Shown here: positions 1-8,300 of the stretch, one piece after another | Numbering within the stretch: position 1 is the first letter of the stretch | Layout of the letters: each line of letters starts with the position of its first letter | Assembly: GCA_946480655.1 (NCBI GenBank) | Contig: CAMLKN010000028.1 | Coordinates: 1 to 14,903, forward strand | Direction: 5' to 3' | Source of the DNA: an uncultured Devosia sp. | Lineage (GTDB): Bacteria > Pseudomonadota > Alphaproteobacteria > Rhizobiales > Devosiaceae | DNA: 14,903 nt | Translations under genes and position numbers: made by a program | Notes under the pieces: model-generated | Databases searched by the model: none | Seen by the model: only the letters and a program-made list of their open reading frames with translations | Told to the model about the DNA's origin: nothing

Positions 1-970
1 AGGAGAACATGATGATGCACAGAAGGCCGAAGAACAGCCAGAGCGGCAGGAAGCCCGAGAGCGCGAAGGCCAGCCAGATGGCGGAAACGCCGGTGAAGGT
101 CAGCATGGCACCATGCGACAAGCGCCGCATGCCCAGCCGCCGCACGACCCGCGAATTGGTGAAGGACGACACCGCCATCAGCCCCGCCATGGCGGCGAAA
201 GCAGCGGGGAACCAGACCCCCAGCCCGTAAATGTCGACGTAAATCTGCTGGGCCGAGGTGATGAAGCCGAACAGCGCGCCAAACAGGAACATGCCTGCAA
301 GGCCATAGGAAATGGCAACGCGGTTGGTGAAGACAATGCGGAAGCCATCGACCACGCCGGCTAGGCTCAGCGGGCGGCGCTTGTCGACAGGCAGTGTCTC
401 GGGCAGGCGGAAATATGTCCACAGCCAAAAGGCCAGGGCCAGCAGGCCCATGAAGATGAAGATCGATTGCCATGGTCCTGTCAGCAGCAGCACCTGACCG
501 ACACCCGGCGCTATGATCGGGATGGCCATGAACACCATGAAGGTCAGCGACATGACCTCGGCCATTTCGCGGCCGGAATAGCGATCGCGCACGACTGCGG
601 TGGCGATAACGCGCACGCTGGCTGCGCCCATGCCCTGGATGAAGCGCAGCGCCAGCAGGATGGCGAAGCTGGGCGCGAAGGCGGCGACGATGGCCGCGAC
701 CACATAGATGCCCACGCCGACCAAGAGAGGCGCGCGGCGACCGAAGCGATCGGTCAGCGGCCCAAAGGCCAAAACCGCAATGCCCATGCCCAGCATATAG
801 GAGGTGACCACGAACTGGCGTTCGTTCTCGTTGGGTATGCCCAGGGCCTCGCCCATATAGGGCAGGGCGGGCAGCATGACGTCGATAGCCAAGGCGTTGA
901 GGGCCATCAACGCAGCCATGAGGGCAATGAATTCAGGGCGCGAGAGAACGCGCGTGAAGTGATCTGACAT
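1..970 (-). CDS. Bcr/CflA-type MFS drug efflux transporter (C-terminus cut by window edge)
   Basis: This gene runs off the left edge: about 323 codons are visible from the ATG at 970, against roughly 400 for the family, so only the last helices are missing. I translated it directly. Helix 1 leads into an AIDVMLPALP segment (about residues 28-37), the loop 2-3 MFS motif A reads GPLTDRFGRR (70-79), and then come RFIQGMGAASVR (109-120) and a central PETLP segment, all as in Bcr and CflA. The expected role is proton-driven export of drugs or small metabolites across the inner membrane. No strong Shine-Dalgarno is visible; only a GAG lies about 8 bases before the ATG. It lies 118 bp downstream of another MFS gene, with two hairpins between them, so it may be transcribed separately. 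The substrate cannot be told from sequence. Confidence 0.9.
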   Translation of the reverse strand, partial: MSDHFTRVLSRPEFIALMAALMALNALAIDVMLPALPYMGEALGIPNENERQFVVTSYMLGMGIAVLAFGPLTDRFGRRAPLLVGVGIYVVAAIVAAFAPSFAILLALRFIQGMGAASVRVIATAVVRDRYSGREMAEVMSLTFMVFMAIPIIAPGVGQVLLLTGPWQSIFIFMGLLALAFWLWTYFRLPETLPVDKRRPLSLAGVVDGFRIVFTNRVAISYGLAGMFLFGALFGFITSAQQIYVDIYGLGVWFPAAFAAMAGLMAVSSFTNSRVVRRLGMRRLSHGAMLTFTGVSAIWLAFALSGFLPLWLFFGLLCIIMFS

Positions 971-999
971 GATTGAAACTCGTCAAAGCCGACAGGGAA

Positions 1000-1020
1000 C
1001 CGGCCGAAAGGAATGGCCGG
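1000..1020 (-). other. Hairpin CCGGCC/GGCCGG between the two MFS genes
   Basis: A perfect 6-bp inverted repeat (1000-1005 with 1015-1020, 9-base loop) lies in the gap between the two transporter genes. On the minus strand it is followed by TTCCCTG, which is not a proper T-run. It may help the neighbouring hairpin end transcription, or it may be incidental. Confidence 0.3.
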
Positions 1021-1050
1021 ACCATGAACCTGTTGAACCTGTTTGGCAAC

Positions 1051-1078
1051 CCTTCAATCGGCAAAGGCCGATAGAAGG
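1051..1078 (-). terminator. Probable terminator hairpin after the MFS gene at 1089-2306
   Basis: CCTTC-A-ATCGGC (1051-1062) pairs with GCCGAT-A-GAAGG (1067-1078) across a 4-base loop: 11 paired bases with one A/A mismatch. It starts 11 bp past the stop codon of the upstream MFS gene. No T-run follows it on the minus strand, so termination efficiency is uncertain. Confidence 0.45.
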
Positions 1079-1088
1079 GGCCCGCCGG

Positions 1089-2306
1089 TCAGGCAGGCTT
1101 CAGGGCAAAATTGGTTGCGCTGCGCTCGTTGATGGGAATGTGGATGGCCGCCGACGCCAGGCCCAGGAGGATGCCCAGATACCACACGAGGTCATAGGCG
1201 CCGGTCTGGTCATAGACCACGCCGCCCAGCCAGACACCGACGAATGAGCCAACCTGGTGACTGAAGAAGGCGATGCCGTAGAGCATGCCCATGTAGCGCG
1301 GACCGAAGAACAGGGTGACCAGGCCTGCGGTCAGCGGCACGGTCGACAGCCAGAGCAGGCCCATTCCGGCAGCGAAGGCATAGGCGGTGACTTCACTGAC
1401 CGGGATCAGCAGGAAGGCGGCAATCAGCAGTGCGCGCAGGAAGTAGATCGAGGCGAGCAGCATCTGCTTTGGCAGGCGGCTGCCCAGCCAGCCCGAAAGC
1501 AGCGAGCCCACGATGTTGAAGAGCCCGATGACGGCAATGGTCCAACTGCCCACTTCCGGCGACAGGCCGCATTGCACCAGGTAGGCGGGCATGTGGACGT
1601 TGATGAAGGCGAGGTGGAAACCGCAGACGAAAAAACCGATCACCAGCAGCCGGTAGGAGCCATAGCCCCAGGCGCGTGACAGGGCCTGCATGAAGGGCAG
1701 GTCGGCTTCGCCGGGCGCCGACTCGGTGCGGCCGCGCAGGGCGGTCGAGAGCGGAACGATCAGCATCAGGATGACGGCAATCCAGACCAGCGCCATCTGC
1801 CAGCCAAAGGTGGAAATGAAGCCCTGGCCAAGCGGGGCGAAGATGAACTGGCCGGCCGACGAGGCCGCGGTGGCGATGCCGAAAACGAAGCTGCGCTTCT
1901 CCGCCGGGACGGCACGGCCGAAGGCGGCCATGACGACGCCGAAAGAGGCGACCGCAATGCCGACCCCTGTAACAACGCCGGCCGTGAGCGTCATGGTCAG
2001 CGTATCGGGCGAGAAGGCCATGCCAAGCAGGCCAGCCGCGTAGATCAGCCCACCGAAAGCCAGCACGCGGGCGGAGCCGTATTTGTCGGCCATGCCACCG
2101 GCAAAGGGCTGGGTCATGCCCCAGACCAGGTTCTGCACGGCCATGGCCATGCCCCACTGCTCACGCGTCAGACCAAGATCCTCGGTCACCGGCAGGGTGA
2201 AGAGGCCGAACGAGCCGCGGGTGCCGAATCCGATGGCCGCGATGATGCAGCCCGCGATGATGACGAGCGGAAGCGGAACGGCAGGGCGTGCGGCGGTGAC
2301 GGACAT
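1089..2306 (-). CDS. MFS transporter, 405 aa, substrate unknown
   Basis: This is a full-length 12-helix major facilitator protein. Helix 1 is about residues 12-30, and the loop 2-3 motif A variant reads GGMADKYGSAR (70-80). The N-half resembles the COG2223-like and oxalate/formate-antiporter-like transporters of alphaproteobacteria more than drug exporters, because of the GFGTRGSFGLFTLPV stretch around residues 26-40, but this is a family resemblance only. The ATG at 2306 has no strong Shine-Dalgarno. A candidate promoter with an overlapping palindrome (2325-2364) lies directly upstream, which suggests control by a dedicated repressor. The gene stands alone between the grxD terminator and repeat region and the next MFS gene. 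Family assignment is secure; substrate and direction of transport are not. Confidence 0.9.
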   Translation of the reverse strand: MSVTAARPAVPLPLVIIAGCIIAAIGFGTRGSFGLFTLPVTEDLGLTREQWGMAMAVQNLVWGMTQPFAGGMADKYGSARVLAFGGLIYAAGLLGMAFSPDTLTMTLTAGVVTGVGIAVASFGVVMAAFGRAVPAEKRSFVFGIATAASSAGQFIFAPLGQGFISTFGWQMALVWIAVILMLIVPLSTALRGRTESAPGEADLPFMQALSRAWGYGSYRLLVIGFFVCGFHLAFINVHMPAYLVQCGLSPEVGSWTIAVIGLFNIVGSLLSGWLGSRLPKQMLLASIYFLRALLIAAFLLIPVSEVTAYAFAAGMGLLWLSTVPLTAGLVTLFFGPRYMGMLYGIAFFSHQVGSFVGVWLGGVVYDQTGAYDLVWYLGILLGLASAAIHIPINERSATNFALKPA

Positions 2307-2324
2307 GGCGGGAGTCTCAGCGGG

Positions 2325-2340
2325 GATTGTGCGAACAATC
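2325..2340. promoter_or_regulatory. Candidate operator GATTGT-N4-ACAATC upstream of the MFS gene
   Basis: A perfect 6-bp inverted repeat with a 4-base spacer, centred 27 bp upstream of the start codon at 2306. Its right arm overlaps the proposed -10 element (2337-2342), where a dimeric repressor of GntR, LacI or MarR type would block RNA polymerase. No regulator gene is adjacent, so the cognate protein is unknown. Confidence 0.4.
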
Positions 2341-2364
2341 TACGCCCGGCAAGCCATCACGCAA
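2337..2364 (-). promoter_or_regulatory. Candidate sigma-70 promoter of the MFS gene
   Basis: On the minus strand TTGCGT (2359-2364) is followed after 16 bp by TAGATT (2337-2342). Each hexamer matches the consensus only moderately. The predicted leader is about 25 nt. Confidence 0.35.
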
Positions 2365-2440
2365 AACGATAAAAGCTGATGGGCCCGATCAGAGTTGGTG
2401 ATGGAAGCCAGCGTTGCGCGACGCTATCCACACCCGCAAT

Positions 2441-2518
2441 GCCGTCCTCGGGCCTGACCCGAGGACCATTCCCAACATCGCGATTATTTGGGCTGGCCCT
2501 CCGATCAAGTCCGAGGGT
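2441..2518. repeat. Composite palindromic intergenic repeat (three stem-loops)
   Basis: Three dyads follow each other in non-coding DNA. The first is GTCCTCGGG (2444-2452) with CCCGAGGAC (2458-2466), a perfect 9-bp stem with a 5-base loop. The second is CCCAA (2471-2475) with TTGGG (2488-2492), enclosing the palindrome ATCGCGAT (2477-2484). The third is CCCTC-C-GA with TC-C-GAGGG (2497-2517), having one mismatch. The cctcggg-cctga-cccgagg core resembles short palindromic elements dispersed through many alphaproteobacterial genomes. Only one copy is in this window, so copy number cannot be judged here. It lies beyond the grxD terminator, and its sequence does not support a protein. Confidence 0.6.
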
Positions 2519-2571
2519 GGCGCGGCGGTTGGGGGGTGGGGGCCGCTAGCAGCCGGTCGCCAAAAGCGCAA

Positions 2572-2599
2572 AGGGTCCGGCCACTTAAGGCCAGACCCT
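2572..2599 (-). terminator. Rho-independent terminator of grxD
   Basis: AGGGTC-C-GGCC (2572-2582) pairs with GGCC-A-GACCCT (2589-2599) around a 6-base loop: 10 paired bases and one mismatch. On the minus strand the stem is followed by a T-rich TTGCGCTTTTGG. It lies 27 bp past the grxD stop. Confidence 0.65.
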
Positions 2600-2625
2600 C
2601 CAGAATTGATTCAGGCTTGAGGCGC

Positions 2626-2961
2626 TCAGGCGCTTTGCTTGACCGCGACGCCGGCCTGCTGCAGGTGGCTCTGCAGCTCGCCCGACTGGAACATCTCGCG
2701 CACGATGTCGGCGCCGCCGATGAACTCGCCCTTGACGTAGAGCTGGGGAATGGTCGGCCAGTTGGTATAGGCCTTGATGCCCTCGCGCAGCTCATCGCTT
2801 TCGAGCACGTTGGCGCTGGAATAGTCGACGCCGAGATAGTTGAGAATCTGCACGACCTGGCCGGAGAAACCGCACTGGGGGAAATCCGGCGAACCCTTCA
2901 TGAAGAGGAAAACGTCGTTGTTCTTCACCTTGTCGTCGATGAAGGCGTTGATGTCGGTCAT
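2626..2961 (-). CDS. grxD: Monothiol glutaredoxin, CGFS type (Grx4/GrxD family)
   Basis: This 111-residue protein is of usual length for the single-domain CGFS glutaredoxins. It has the glutathione/iron-sulfur site K22, then CGFS at 30-33, the WPTIPQ segment with cis-Pro at 68-73, and the GGAD loop at 82-85. Proteins of this family bind a [2Fe-2S] cluster with glutathione as a homodimer or as a heterodimer with BolA, and act in cytosolic iron-sulfur trafficking and iron sensing rather than disulfide reduction. A bolA gene lies 1.4 kb upstream on the same strand. GAAAGG about 8 bases before the ATG at 2961 can serve as Shine-Dalgarno. The gene has its own promoter (3013-3041) and terminator (2572-2599), so it can be expressed alone. 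Confidence 0.95.
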   Translation of the reverse strand: MTDINAFIDDKVKNNDVFLFMKGSPDFPQCGFSGQVVQILNYLGVDYSSANVLESDELREGIKAYTNWPTIPQLYVKGEFIGGADIVREMFQSGELQSHLQQAGVAVKQSA

Positions 2962-3012
2962 GGGAGGAGCCTTTCAAAAATCCGGGTTCAAGGGCCGGCT
3001 GAATTTGCCCTC

Positions 3013-3041
3013 TAAATAGGATAGGAGCGGGGTTCTGTCGA
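3013..3041 (-). promoter_or_regulatory. Sigma-70 type promoter of grxD
   Basis: Minus-strand TCGACA (3036-3041) is followed by exactly 17 bp and then TATTTA (3013-3018), five and four matches to TTGACA and TATAAT. It sits in the 94-bp gap between the HAD gene stop (3056) and the grxD start, giving a leader of about 45 nt. Confidence 0.5.
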
Positions 3042-3055
3042 GTGCGGCGCGGATG

Positions 3056-3682
3056 CTACAGCCGCGCCTTCACCCATGGGTGATCGAAGAACTGGGCATT
3101 GGTGTCGAACAGCACGGCTTCCCAGCCCGCCTTGTGCGCCATGTCTATGACCTTCTGCGTATCGTCGAAAAACAGCGACTTGCCGTCCGTCCCACCCATG
3201 CGCGCATCGGCGAAGGCGAAGAAGCCCTTGTGCGCCTTGGTCATGCCAATGCGGGCCGAATAGAAGATGTCCTCGAAGACCTCGCTGAGACCCATGGTCT
3301 GCCAAAGCCACTGGGCCCGCATGTGGTCCTGATTGGTGGCGATGAAGAGCCGGACGTCATCCCGCGCCTTAAGCCGCCGGATGGCGTCGAGCAGCTCGGT
3401 GTTGAGCTGGCTGTCATTGGCCAGCCAGTATTGGGCAAAGGCCATGGACGAGCCCCTGTAGCCCAGACCCGGCAGCCGCCTGTCGAGCGCCTCGATCAAG
3501 GACATCTTCCCGGTCACGACCCGGGTGATGAAGATGTCGAAGATGAACTCTTCGCGGAACTGGTCCGGGTCGACCCCGAGATCGGCGAGCAGGTTCTCGT
3601 CCCATCGCCGTGTGCGTTCTGGCTTGGCGTGGTAGCCGTGCACGAGGACGCCATCGACGTCGAATACCAGGGCGCGGGTCAT
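3056..3682 (-). CDS. HAD superfamily hydrolase, 208 aa
   Basis: The four HAD motifs are visible: motif I VFDVDG with nucleophile D8 and acid/base D10, motif II FIATNQ with T116, a lysine in GMTKAHKG (K149 or K152), and motif IV FFDDTQ with D173/D174. A helical cap between about residues 20 and 95 fits subfamily I (phosphoglycolate-phosphatase or haloacid-dehalogenase-like). It should be a soluble phosphatase or related phosphoryl hydrolase; the substrate is unknown. Its ATG at 3682 overlaps the stop of the HIT gene by four bases (ATGA), arguing for translational coupling. An in-frame extension to 3895 exists but would run through the HIT gene and precede motif I with unrelated low-complexity sequence, so the start at 3682 is preferred. 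Confidence 0.92.
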   Translation of the reverse strand: MTRALVFDVDGVLVHGYHAKPERTRRWDENLLADLGVDPDQFREEFIFDIFITRVVTGKMSLIEALDRRLPGLGYRGSSMAFAQYWLANDSQLNTELLDAIRRLKARDDVRLFIATNQDHMRAQWLWQTMGLSEVFEDIFYSARIGMTKAHKGFFAFADARMGGTDGKSLFFDDTQKVIDMAHKAGWEAVLFDTNAQFFDHPWVKARL

Positions 3683-4068
3683 GTCCGATCCTCTGGGGGC
3701 ATATTCTTGAATGCATGCCTGATGCCCCTGCCGTCCATGGTCGTGCCGGATCGGCGGGCAATGACATGCATATGGGTGTGAAAGACGGTCTGGCCGGCCA
3801 GAGCTCCGACATTCCAGCCGATGTTGTATCCCTCCGGAGCGAAGCGTTCGAGTGCAGTGCGGGCAGCAGCCAGGGCATTGGGCAGGTCCGCCCACTCCTC
3901 CTGGGTCATTTCGAAAGGAGACTGGCTGTGGCGGTGGGGAATGACCAATGTTGCCGCTGGAAGAGCCGCGTCATTGCTCAGCAGGACGTAGAAATGCTGC
4001 GTGTGGTGCACCGGATCGTCGGTCAAGAGGTGATTGTCCCGGCAAAAGCGGCAGCTCTCTTGCCTCAT
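3679..4068 (-). CDS. HIT family nucleotide-binding hydrolase
   Basis: The histidine-triad signature HTHMHVI lies at residues 97-103 (H97, H99, H101), with H99 the expected nucleophile for nucleotidyl transfer. An N-terminal CRFC (6-9) is a pair often seen at this end in HIT proteins, and VIPHRH (43-47) is the usual central strand. At 129 residues the length is normal. HIT enzymes cleave nucleoside phosphoramidates, dinucleoside polyphosphates or similar adenylates; the exact substrate cannot be read here. The start at 4068 overlaps the stop of the preceding DUF6665-like gene as ATGA, and the stop overlaps the HAD start in the same way, so these three genes form a coupled unit. A HIT plus HAD pair could act in sequence on nucleotides, which is inference. 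Confidence 0.93.
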   Translation of the reverse strand: MRQESCRFCRDNHLLTDDPVHHTQHFYVLLSNDAALPAATLVIPHRHSQSPFEMTQEEWADLPNALAAARTALERFAPEGYNIGWNVGALAGQTVFHTHMHVIARRSGTTMDGRGIRHAFKNMPPEDRT

Positions 4069-4385
4069 TTTCTCTTTGCCGGAATGGCCCCCAAGCCGTT
4101 CAGCACTTCCACCGGGATGCCCAGGTCCCGGATCACGTCGGCATGCCGGCGGAAGCCGATCAGTTCGCGCTGCACGAAATAGGCCCAGACGGCCTGTTGC
4201 GCTTCGGACAGCCGGCGCGGACGGTCTTCGCCAGATTGCAGCCCGGCCAGGGTCTCGATGACCCGGCGTTCAGCTGCGCCGAGCGAGCTGGCACGCTCGG
4301 CCTGAATTTCGTGGTCAATGGCTGCGGTGCCGGCCTCGGGCCGCACCATGCGGATCAGGTCGAGCGAATCGCGCAGGCTCGACAC
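4065..4385 (-). CDS. DUF6665-like small protein, GTG start
   Basis: This is a 106-residue, charged, mostly helical protein without signal peptide or membrane segment. The stretch AVWAYFVQRELIGFRRHADVI (about residues 65-85), followed by IPVEVLNGLGAIP, matches my recollection of the DUF6665 family, whose function is unknown. An N-terminal helix rich in A and E (AIDHEIQAERASSLGAAERR, about 22-41) may be amphipathic. The start is GTG at 4385, 6 bp after the bolA stop. No good Shine-Dalgarno precedes it, so translation may depend on ribosomes finishing bolA. Its stop overlaps the HIT start (ATGA). Family name is moderately sure; function is not inferred. Confidence 0.8.
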   Translation of the reverse strand: MSSLRDSLDLIRMVRPEAGTAAIDHEIQAERASSLGAAERRVIETLAGLQSGEDRPRRLSEAQQAVWAYFVQRELIGFRRHADVIRDLGIPVEVLNGLGAIPAKRK

Positions 4386-4391
4386 GCGGGG

Positions 4392-4625
4392 TCAGTCCGG
4401 TACGCTGGTTTGCAGGGCCAAGGCGTGCAAGGCGCCACCCATGTCGCCCTGGAGGCTGTCATAGACCAGCTTGTGCTGCTGCACGCGCGTCTTGCCGCGG
4501 AACTGCTCGGATTTCACGGCTGCGGCCCAGTGGTCACCGTCGCCGGCGAGGTCCCGGATTTCCACTTCCGCATCGGGCAGGGCAGCCTTGATGCGGCGCT
4601 CGATTTCGCTTGCGTCCATGGGCAT
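4392..4625 (-). CDS. bolA: BolA family protein
   Basis: This is a 77-residue BolA protein of the short type. The N-terminal MPMDASEIERRIKAALPDA helix is followed by GDGDHWAA (28-35), the conserved RVQQHKLVYDSL helix (47-58) with H51, and LHALAL (66-71) near the C-terminus. Together these supply the histidines used as ligands in BolA-Grx [2Fe-2S] complexes. The start at 4625 is chosen because GGGAG lies about 8 bases upstream and because the family usually begins this way; an in-frame extension to 4709 has no support, and a second ATG at 4619 is possible. The partner grxD is on the same strand but separated by three genes. A weak promoter candidate lies at 4681-4709. Confidence 0.95.
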   Translation of the reverse strand: MPMDASEIERRIKAALPDAEVEIRDLAGDGDHWAAAVKSEQFRGKTRVQQHKLVYDSLQGDMGGALHALALQTSVPD

Positions 4626-4680
4626 GTGCTGTCTCCCGCTTGTCTGGAACAATGCCCGGAAGGTCCGGGGCAATGTCATT

Positions 4681-4709
4681 GATATGGCACGCGGAAGGGG
4701 CGGCTTCAA
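4681..4709 (-). promoter_or_regulatory. Weak promoter candidate for bolA and the genes after it
   Basis: Minus-strand TTGAAG (4704-4709) and CATATC (4681-4686) are separated by 17 bp in the 90-bp gap before bolA. The -10 match is poor (3 of 6), so this is tentative. Confidence 0.28.
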
Positions 4710-4727
4710 CCAGCCCTATTGGGCCGG
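4710..4727 (-). terminator. Weak hairpin at the end of the exported-protein gene
   Basis: On the minus strand CCGGCCC pairs with GGGCTGG across a 4-base AATA loop (7 bp including one G-T wobble). It overlaps the TAG stop of the upstream gene and is followed only by TTG, so it is at best an inefficient terminator. Confidence 0.28.
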
Positions 4728-5318
4728 ACTGGTCTCTTCTTCGGGAGCGACCTCGGCACCGATGCAGCAATCGGCATCGGAACGGGTGGCGAAATTGGCG
4801 ATGATGAAATCGACGATGGGACGCGCCCGTTCCGCCTCTGCCGTGGCGTAGAGGCAATCGAGCACATAGCCGCGCCCATTGGAGACTGTCTCGGTGTGCA
4901 CCACGGTCAGTGGAACACCCATGGTCGATTCCGGGCTGCTGCCATCATAGATGAGCGCGGTCGCATCCTGGTAGGGCACGGTGCCTTTGCTGGTGAGCGC
5001 GAAGCCGGGCATGATTTCGGACCATGACGCGGCGATATCGGCATCGTTGAGCGCGCCGAGCGCACCTTCCGCGGTCCAGCCGGTATCCTCCACTGGCACC
5101 ACCGACATGTCGCATTGCAGCGGCGCTCCGGGATGGTTGATCGTCACCATGACCGGCTCCATGCTGTTGCCGGCCACGATCATCGGTTCGGGAAAGATCA
5201 GCGTATAGGGGCTGTCGGGCAGGATTGAGCGCGTGACGTTGACGCTTTGCGCCGCAGCGAGGCTGGGGCAGAGGACGAGGCCCAGTACGGCAAGTCCTGC
5301 CAATGCTGCTTGCTTCAT
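4716..5318 (-). CDS. Exported hypothetical protein with signal peptide, 200 aa
   Basis: I do not recognise the family. A classic Sec signal peptide is visible: K2, a hydrophobic core of about 15 residues (AALAGLAVLGLVLC), then an A-x-A cleavage site near LAAAQ (about 20-24). The mature part is acidic, about 175 residues, without membrane segments. It carries four cysteines, in QCDMS, LDCLYA and a CC pair near the C-terminus (DCCIGAE), so disulfides in the periplasm are possible. The C-terminal tail is very acidic (APEEETSPAQ). Two ATG codons are adjacent. The second (5318) is preferred because AGGAG at 5325-5329 is then 6 bases away rather than 3. The purL terminator T-run ends next to that Shine-Dalgarno, leaving little room for a promoter. 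Confidence 0.85.
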   Translation of the reverse strand: MKQAALAGLAVLGLVLCPSLAAAQSVNVTRSILPDSPYTLIFPEPMIVAGNSMEPVMVTINHPGAPLQCDMSVVPVEDTGWTAEGALGALNDADIAASWSEIMPGFALTSKGTVPYQDATALIYDGSSPESTMGVPLTVVHTETVSNGRGYVLDCLYATAEAERARPIVDFIIANFATRSDADCCIGAEVAPEEETSPAQ

Positions 5319-5330
5319 CATCTACTCCTG

Positions 5331-5379
5331 AAAGAAAACGCCGTTCGATGGAGTGAGCAAAGCACTCCAAAGAACGGCG
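5331..5379 (-). terminator. Strong nested rho-independent terminator of purL
   Basis: CGCCGTTC (5339-5346) pairs with GAACGGCG (5372-5379), and inside it GGAGTG (5350-5355) pairs with CACTCC (5363-5368) around a 7-base loop. On the minus strand the stem is followed by TTTTCTTT (5331-5338). It lies 30 bp past the purL stop and directly before the Shine-Dalgarno of the next gene. Confidence 0.85.
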
Positions 5380-5409
5380 ATCATATGGCAGGGCGCCGGA
5401 AAGGCCAGC

Positions 5410-7635
<2,226 letters not shown>

Positions 7636-7657
7636 CAGAGGCAGTCCCGGGAGGAGA

Positions 7658-8290
7658 TCAGGTGGTGGCAGCCCGGCGCGCCAGCGCCCGGTCGATACCG
7701 ATGGTGATGAGGTAGAGAATGGCGAGGCCGAGAGCGACCATCGTCACGTTGATGGCCACCTGCCCATAGCCCAGTTCGAATGCATTGAGCGTGGGGTAAG
7801 GGTAGGCGTTGGTGATCGCGCCGCGCGCCATGACATAGGCCAGGTAGATCAGCGGCGGCACCAGCATGGCGGGCACGGCAGGATAGTCCAGCGCGCCGTG
7901 TCGCTGCGTGGTCGCCCACCAGGCCATATAGAGCAGCGGCGCCGCGTAATGCAGCAGGTAGTCGCAGACGAGGAACAGCCCCTCTGGCTGCCAGATGGGG
8001 CGCAGCATGACGTGATAGAAGATCATCACCAGCGCCATGACGCCCGCCATCATGGCGCGGGTTGCCGGCTTGCGGAACCAGCCAAGCCCGGCCCAGGCGG
8101 CCAGCTCCGAGAGATAGATCAGCGTGATGGTGAGGTTGGTGAGGATGGTGAAGAAGCTGAAGAACTGCACCAGCGCGGCCGGCAGGCTCATGCCATTGGC
8201 CATGTAGGCCGGGATGGAGATCGCGAATTGCAGCCCCAGCGCCACGACGCCGAGCAGCAGTCCCGCCCATGTCAGCGCTGGTTTGAGCAT
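7658..8290 (-). CDS. Pr6Pr family integral membrane protein
   Basis: This 210-residue protein has about six hydrophobic helices and no signal peptide. Family-typical segments are [10 protein letters not shown] (43-52), [14 protein letters not shown] (91-104), [15 protein letters not shown] (111-125) and [11 protein letters not shown] (156-166), the pattern I associate with the Pr6Pr membrane family (related to AIG1/FAR-17a-like proteins). Biochemical function in bacteria is not established. The ATG at 8290 is 10 bp past the purQ stop, and the gene ends 22 bp before purL, so it is embedded in the purQ-purL transcript. An in-frame extension to 8356 would overlap purQ with polar sequence and is rejected. 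A link to purine metabolism is suggested only by position. Confidence 0.85.
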   Translation of the reverse strand: MLKPALTWAGLLLGVVALGLQFAISIPAYMANGMSLPAALVQFFSFFTILTNLTITLIYLSELAAWAGLGWFRKPATRAMMAGVMALVMIFYHVMLRPIWQPEGLFLVCDYLLHYAAPLLYMAWWATTQRHGALDYPAVPAMLVPPLIYLAYVMARGAITNAYPYPTLNAFELGYGQVAINVTMVALGLAILYLITIGIDRALARRAATT

Positions 8291-8300
8291 GCCCTGTTCG

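Noticed and set aside
2389..2620. Short open frames of 60-96 codons on both strands between grxD and the MFS gene
   Set aside because: They run through palindromic repeats and the grxD terminator, lack ribosome sites, and give low-complexity peptides.
3683..3895. N-terminal extension of the HAD hydrolase by 71 residues
   Set aside because: It overlaps the HIT gene in another frame; HAD motif I should lie near the N-terminus, and an ATGA junction supports the start at 3682.
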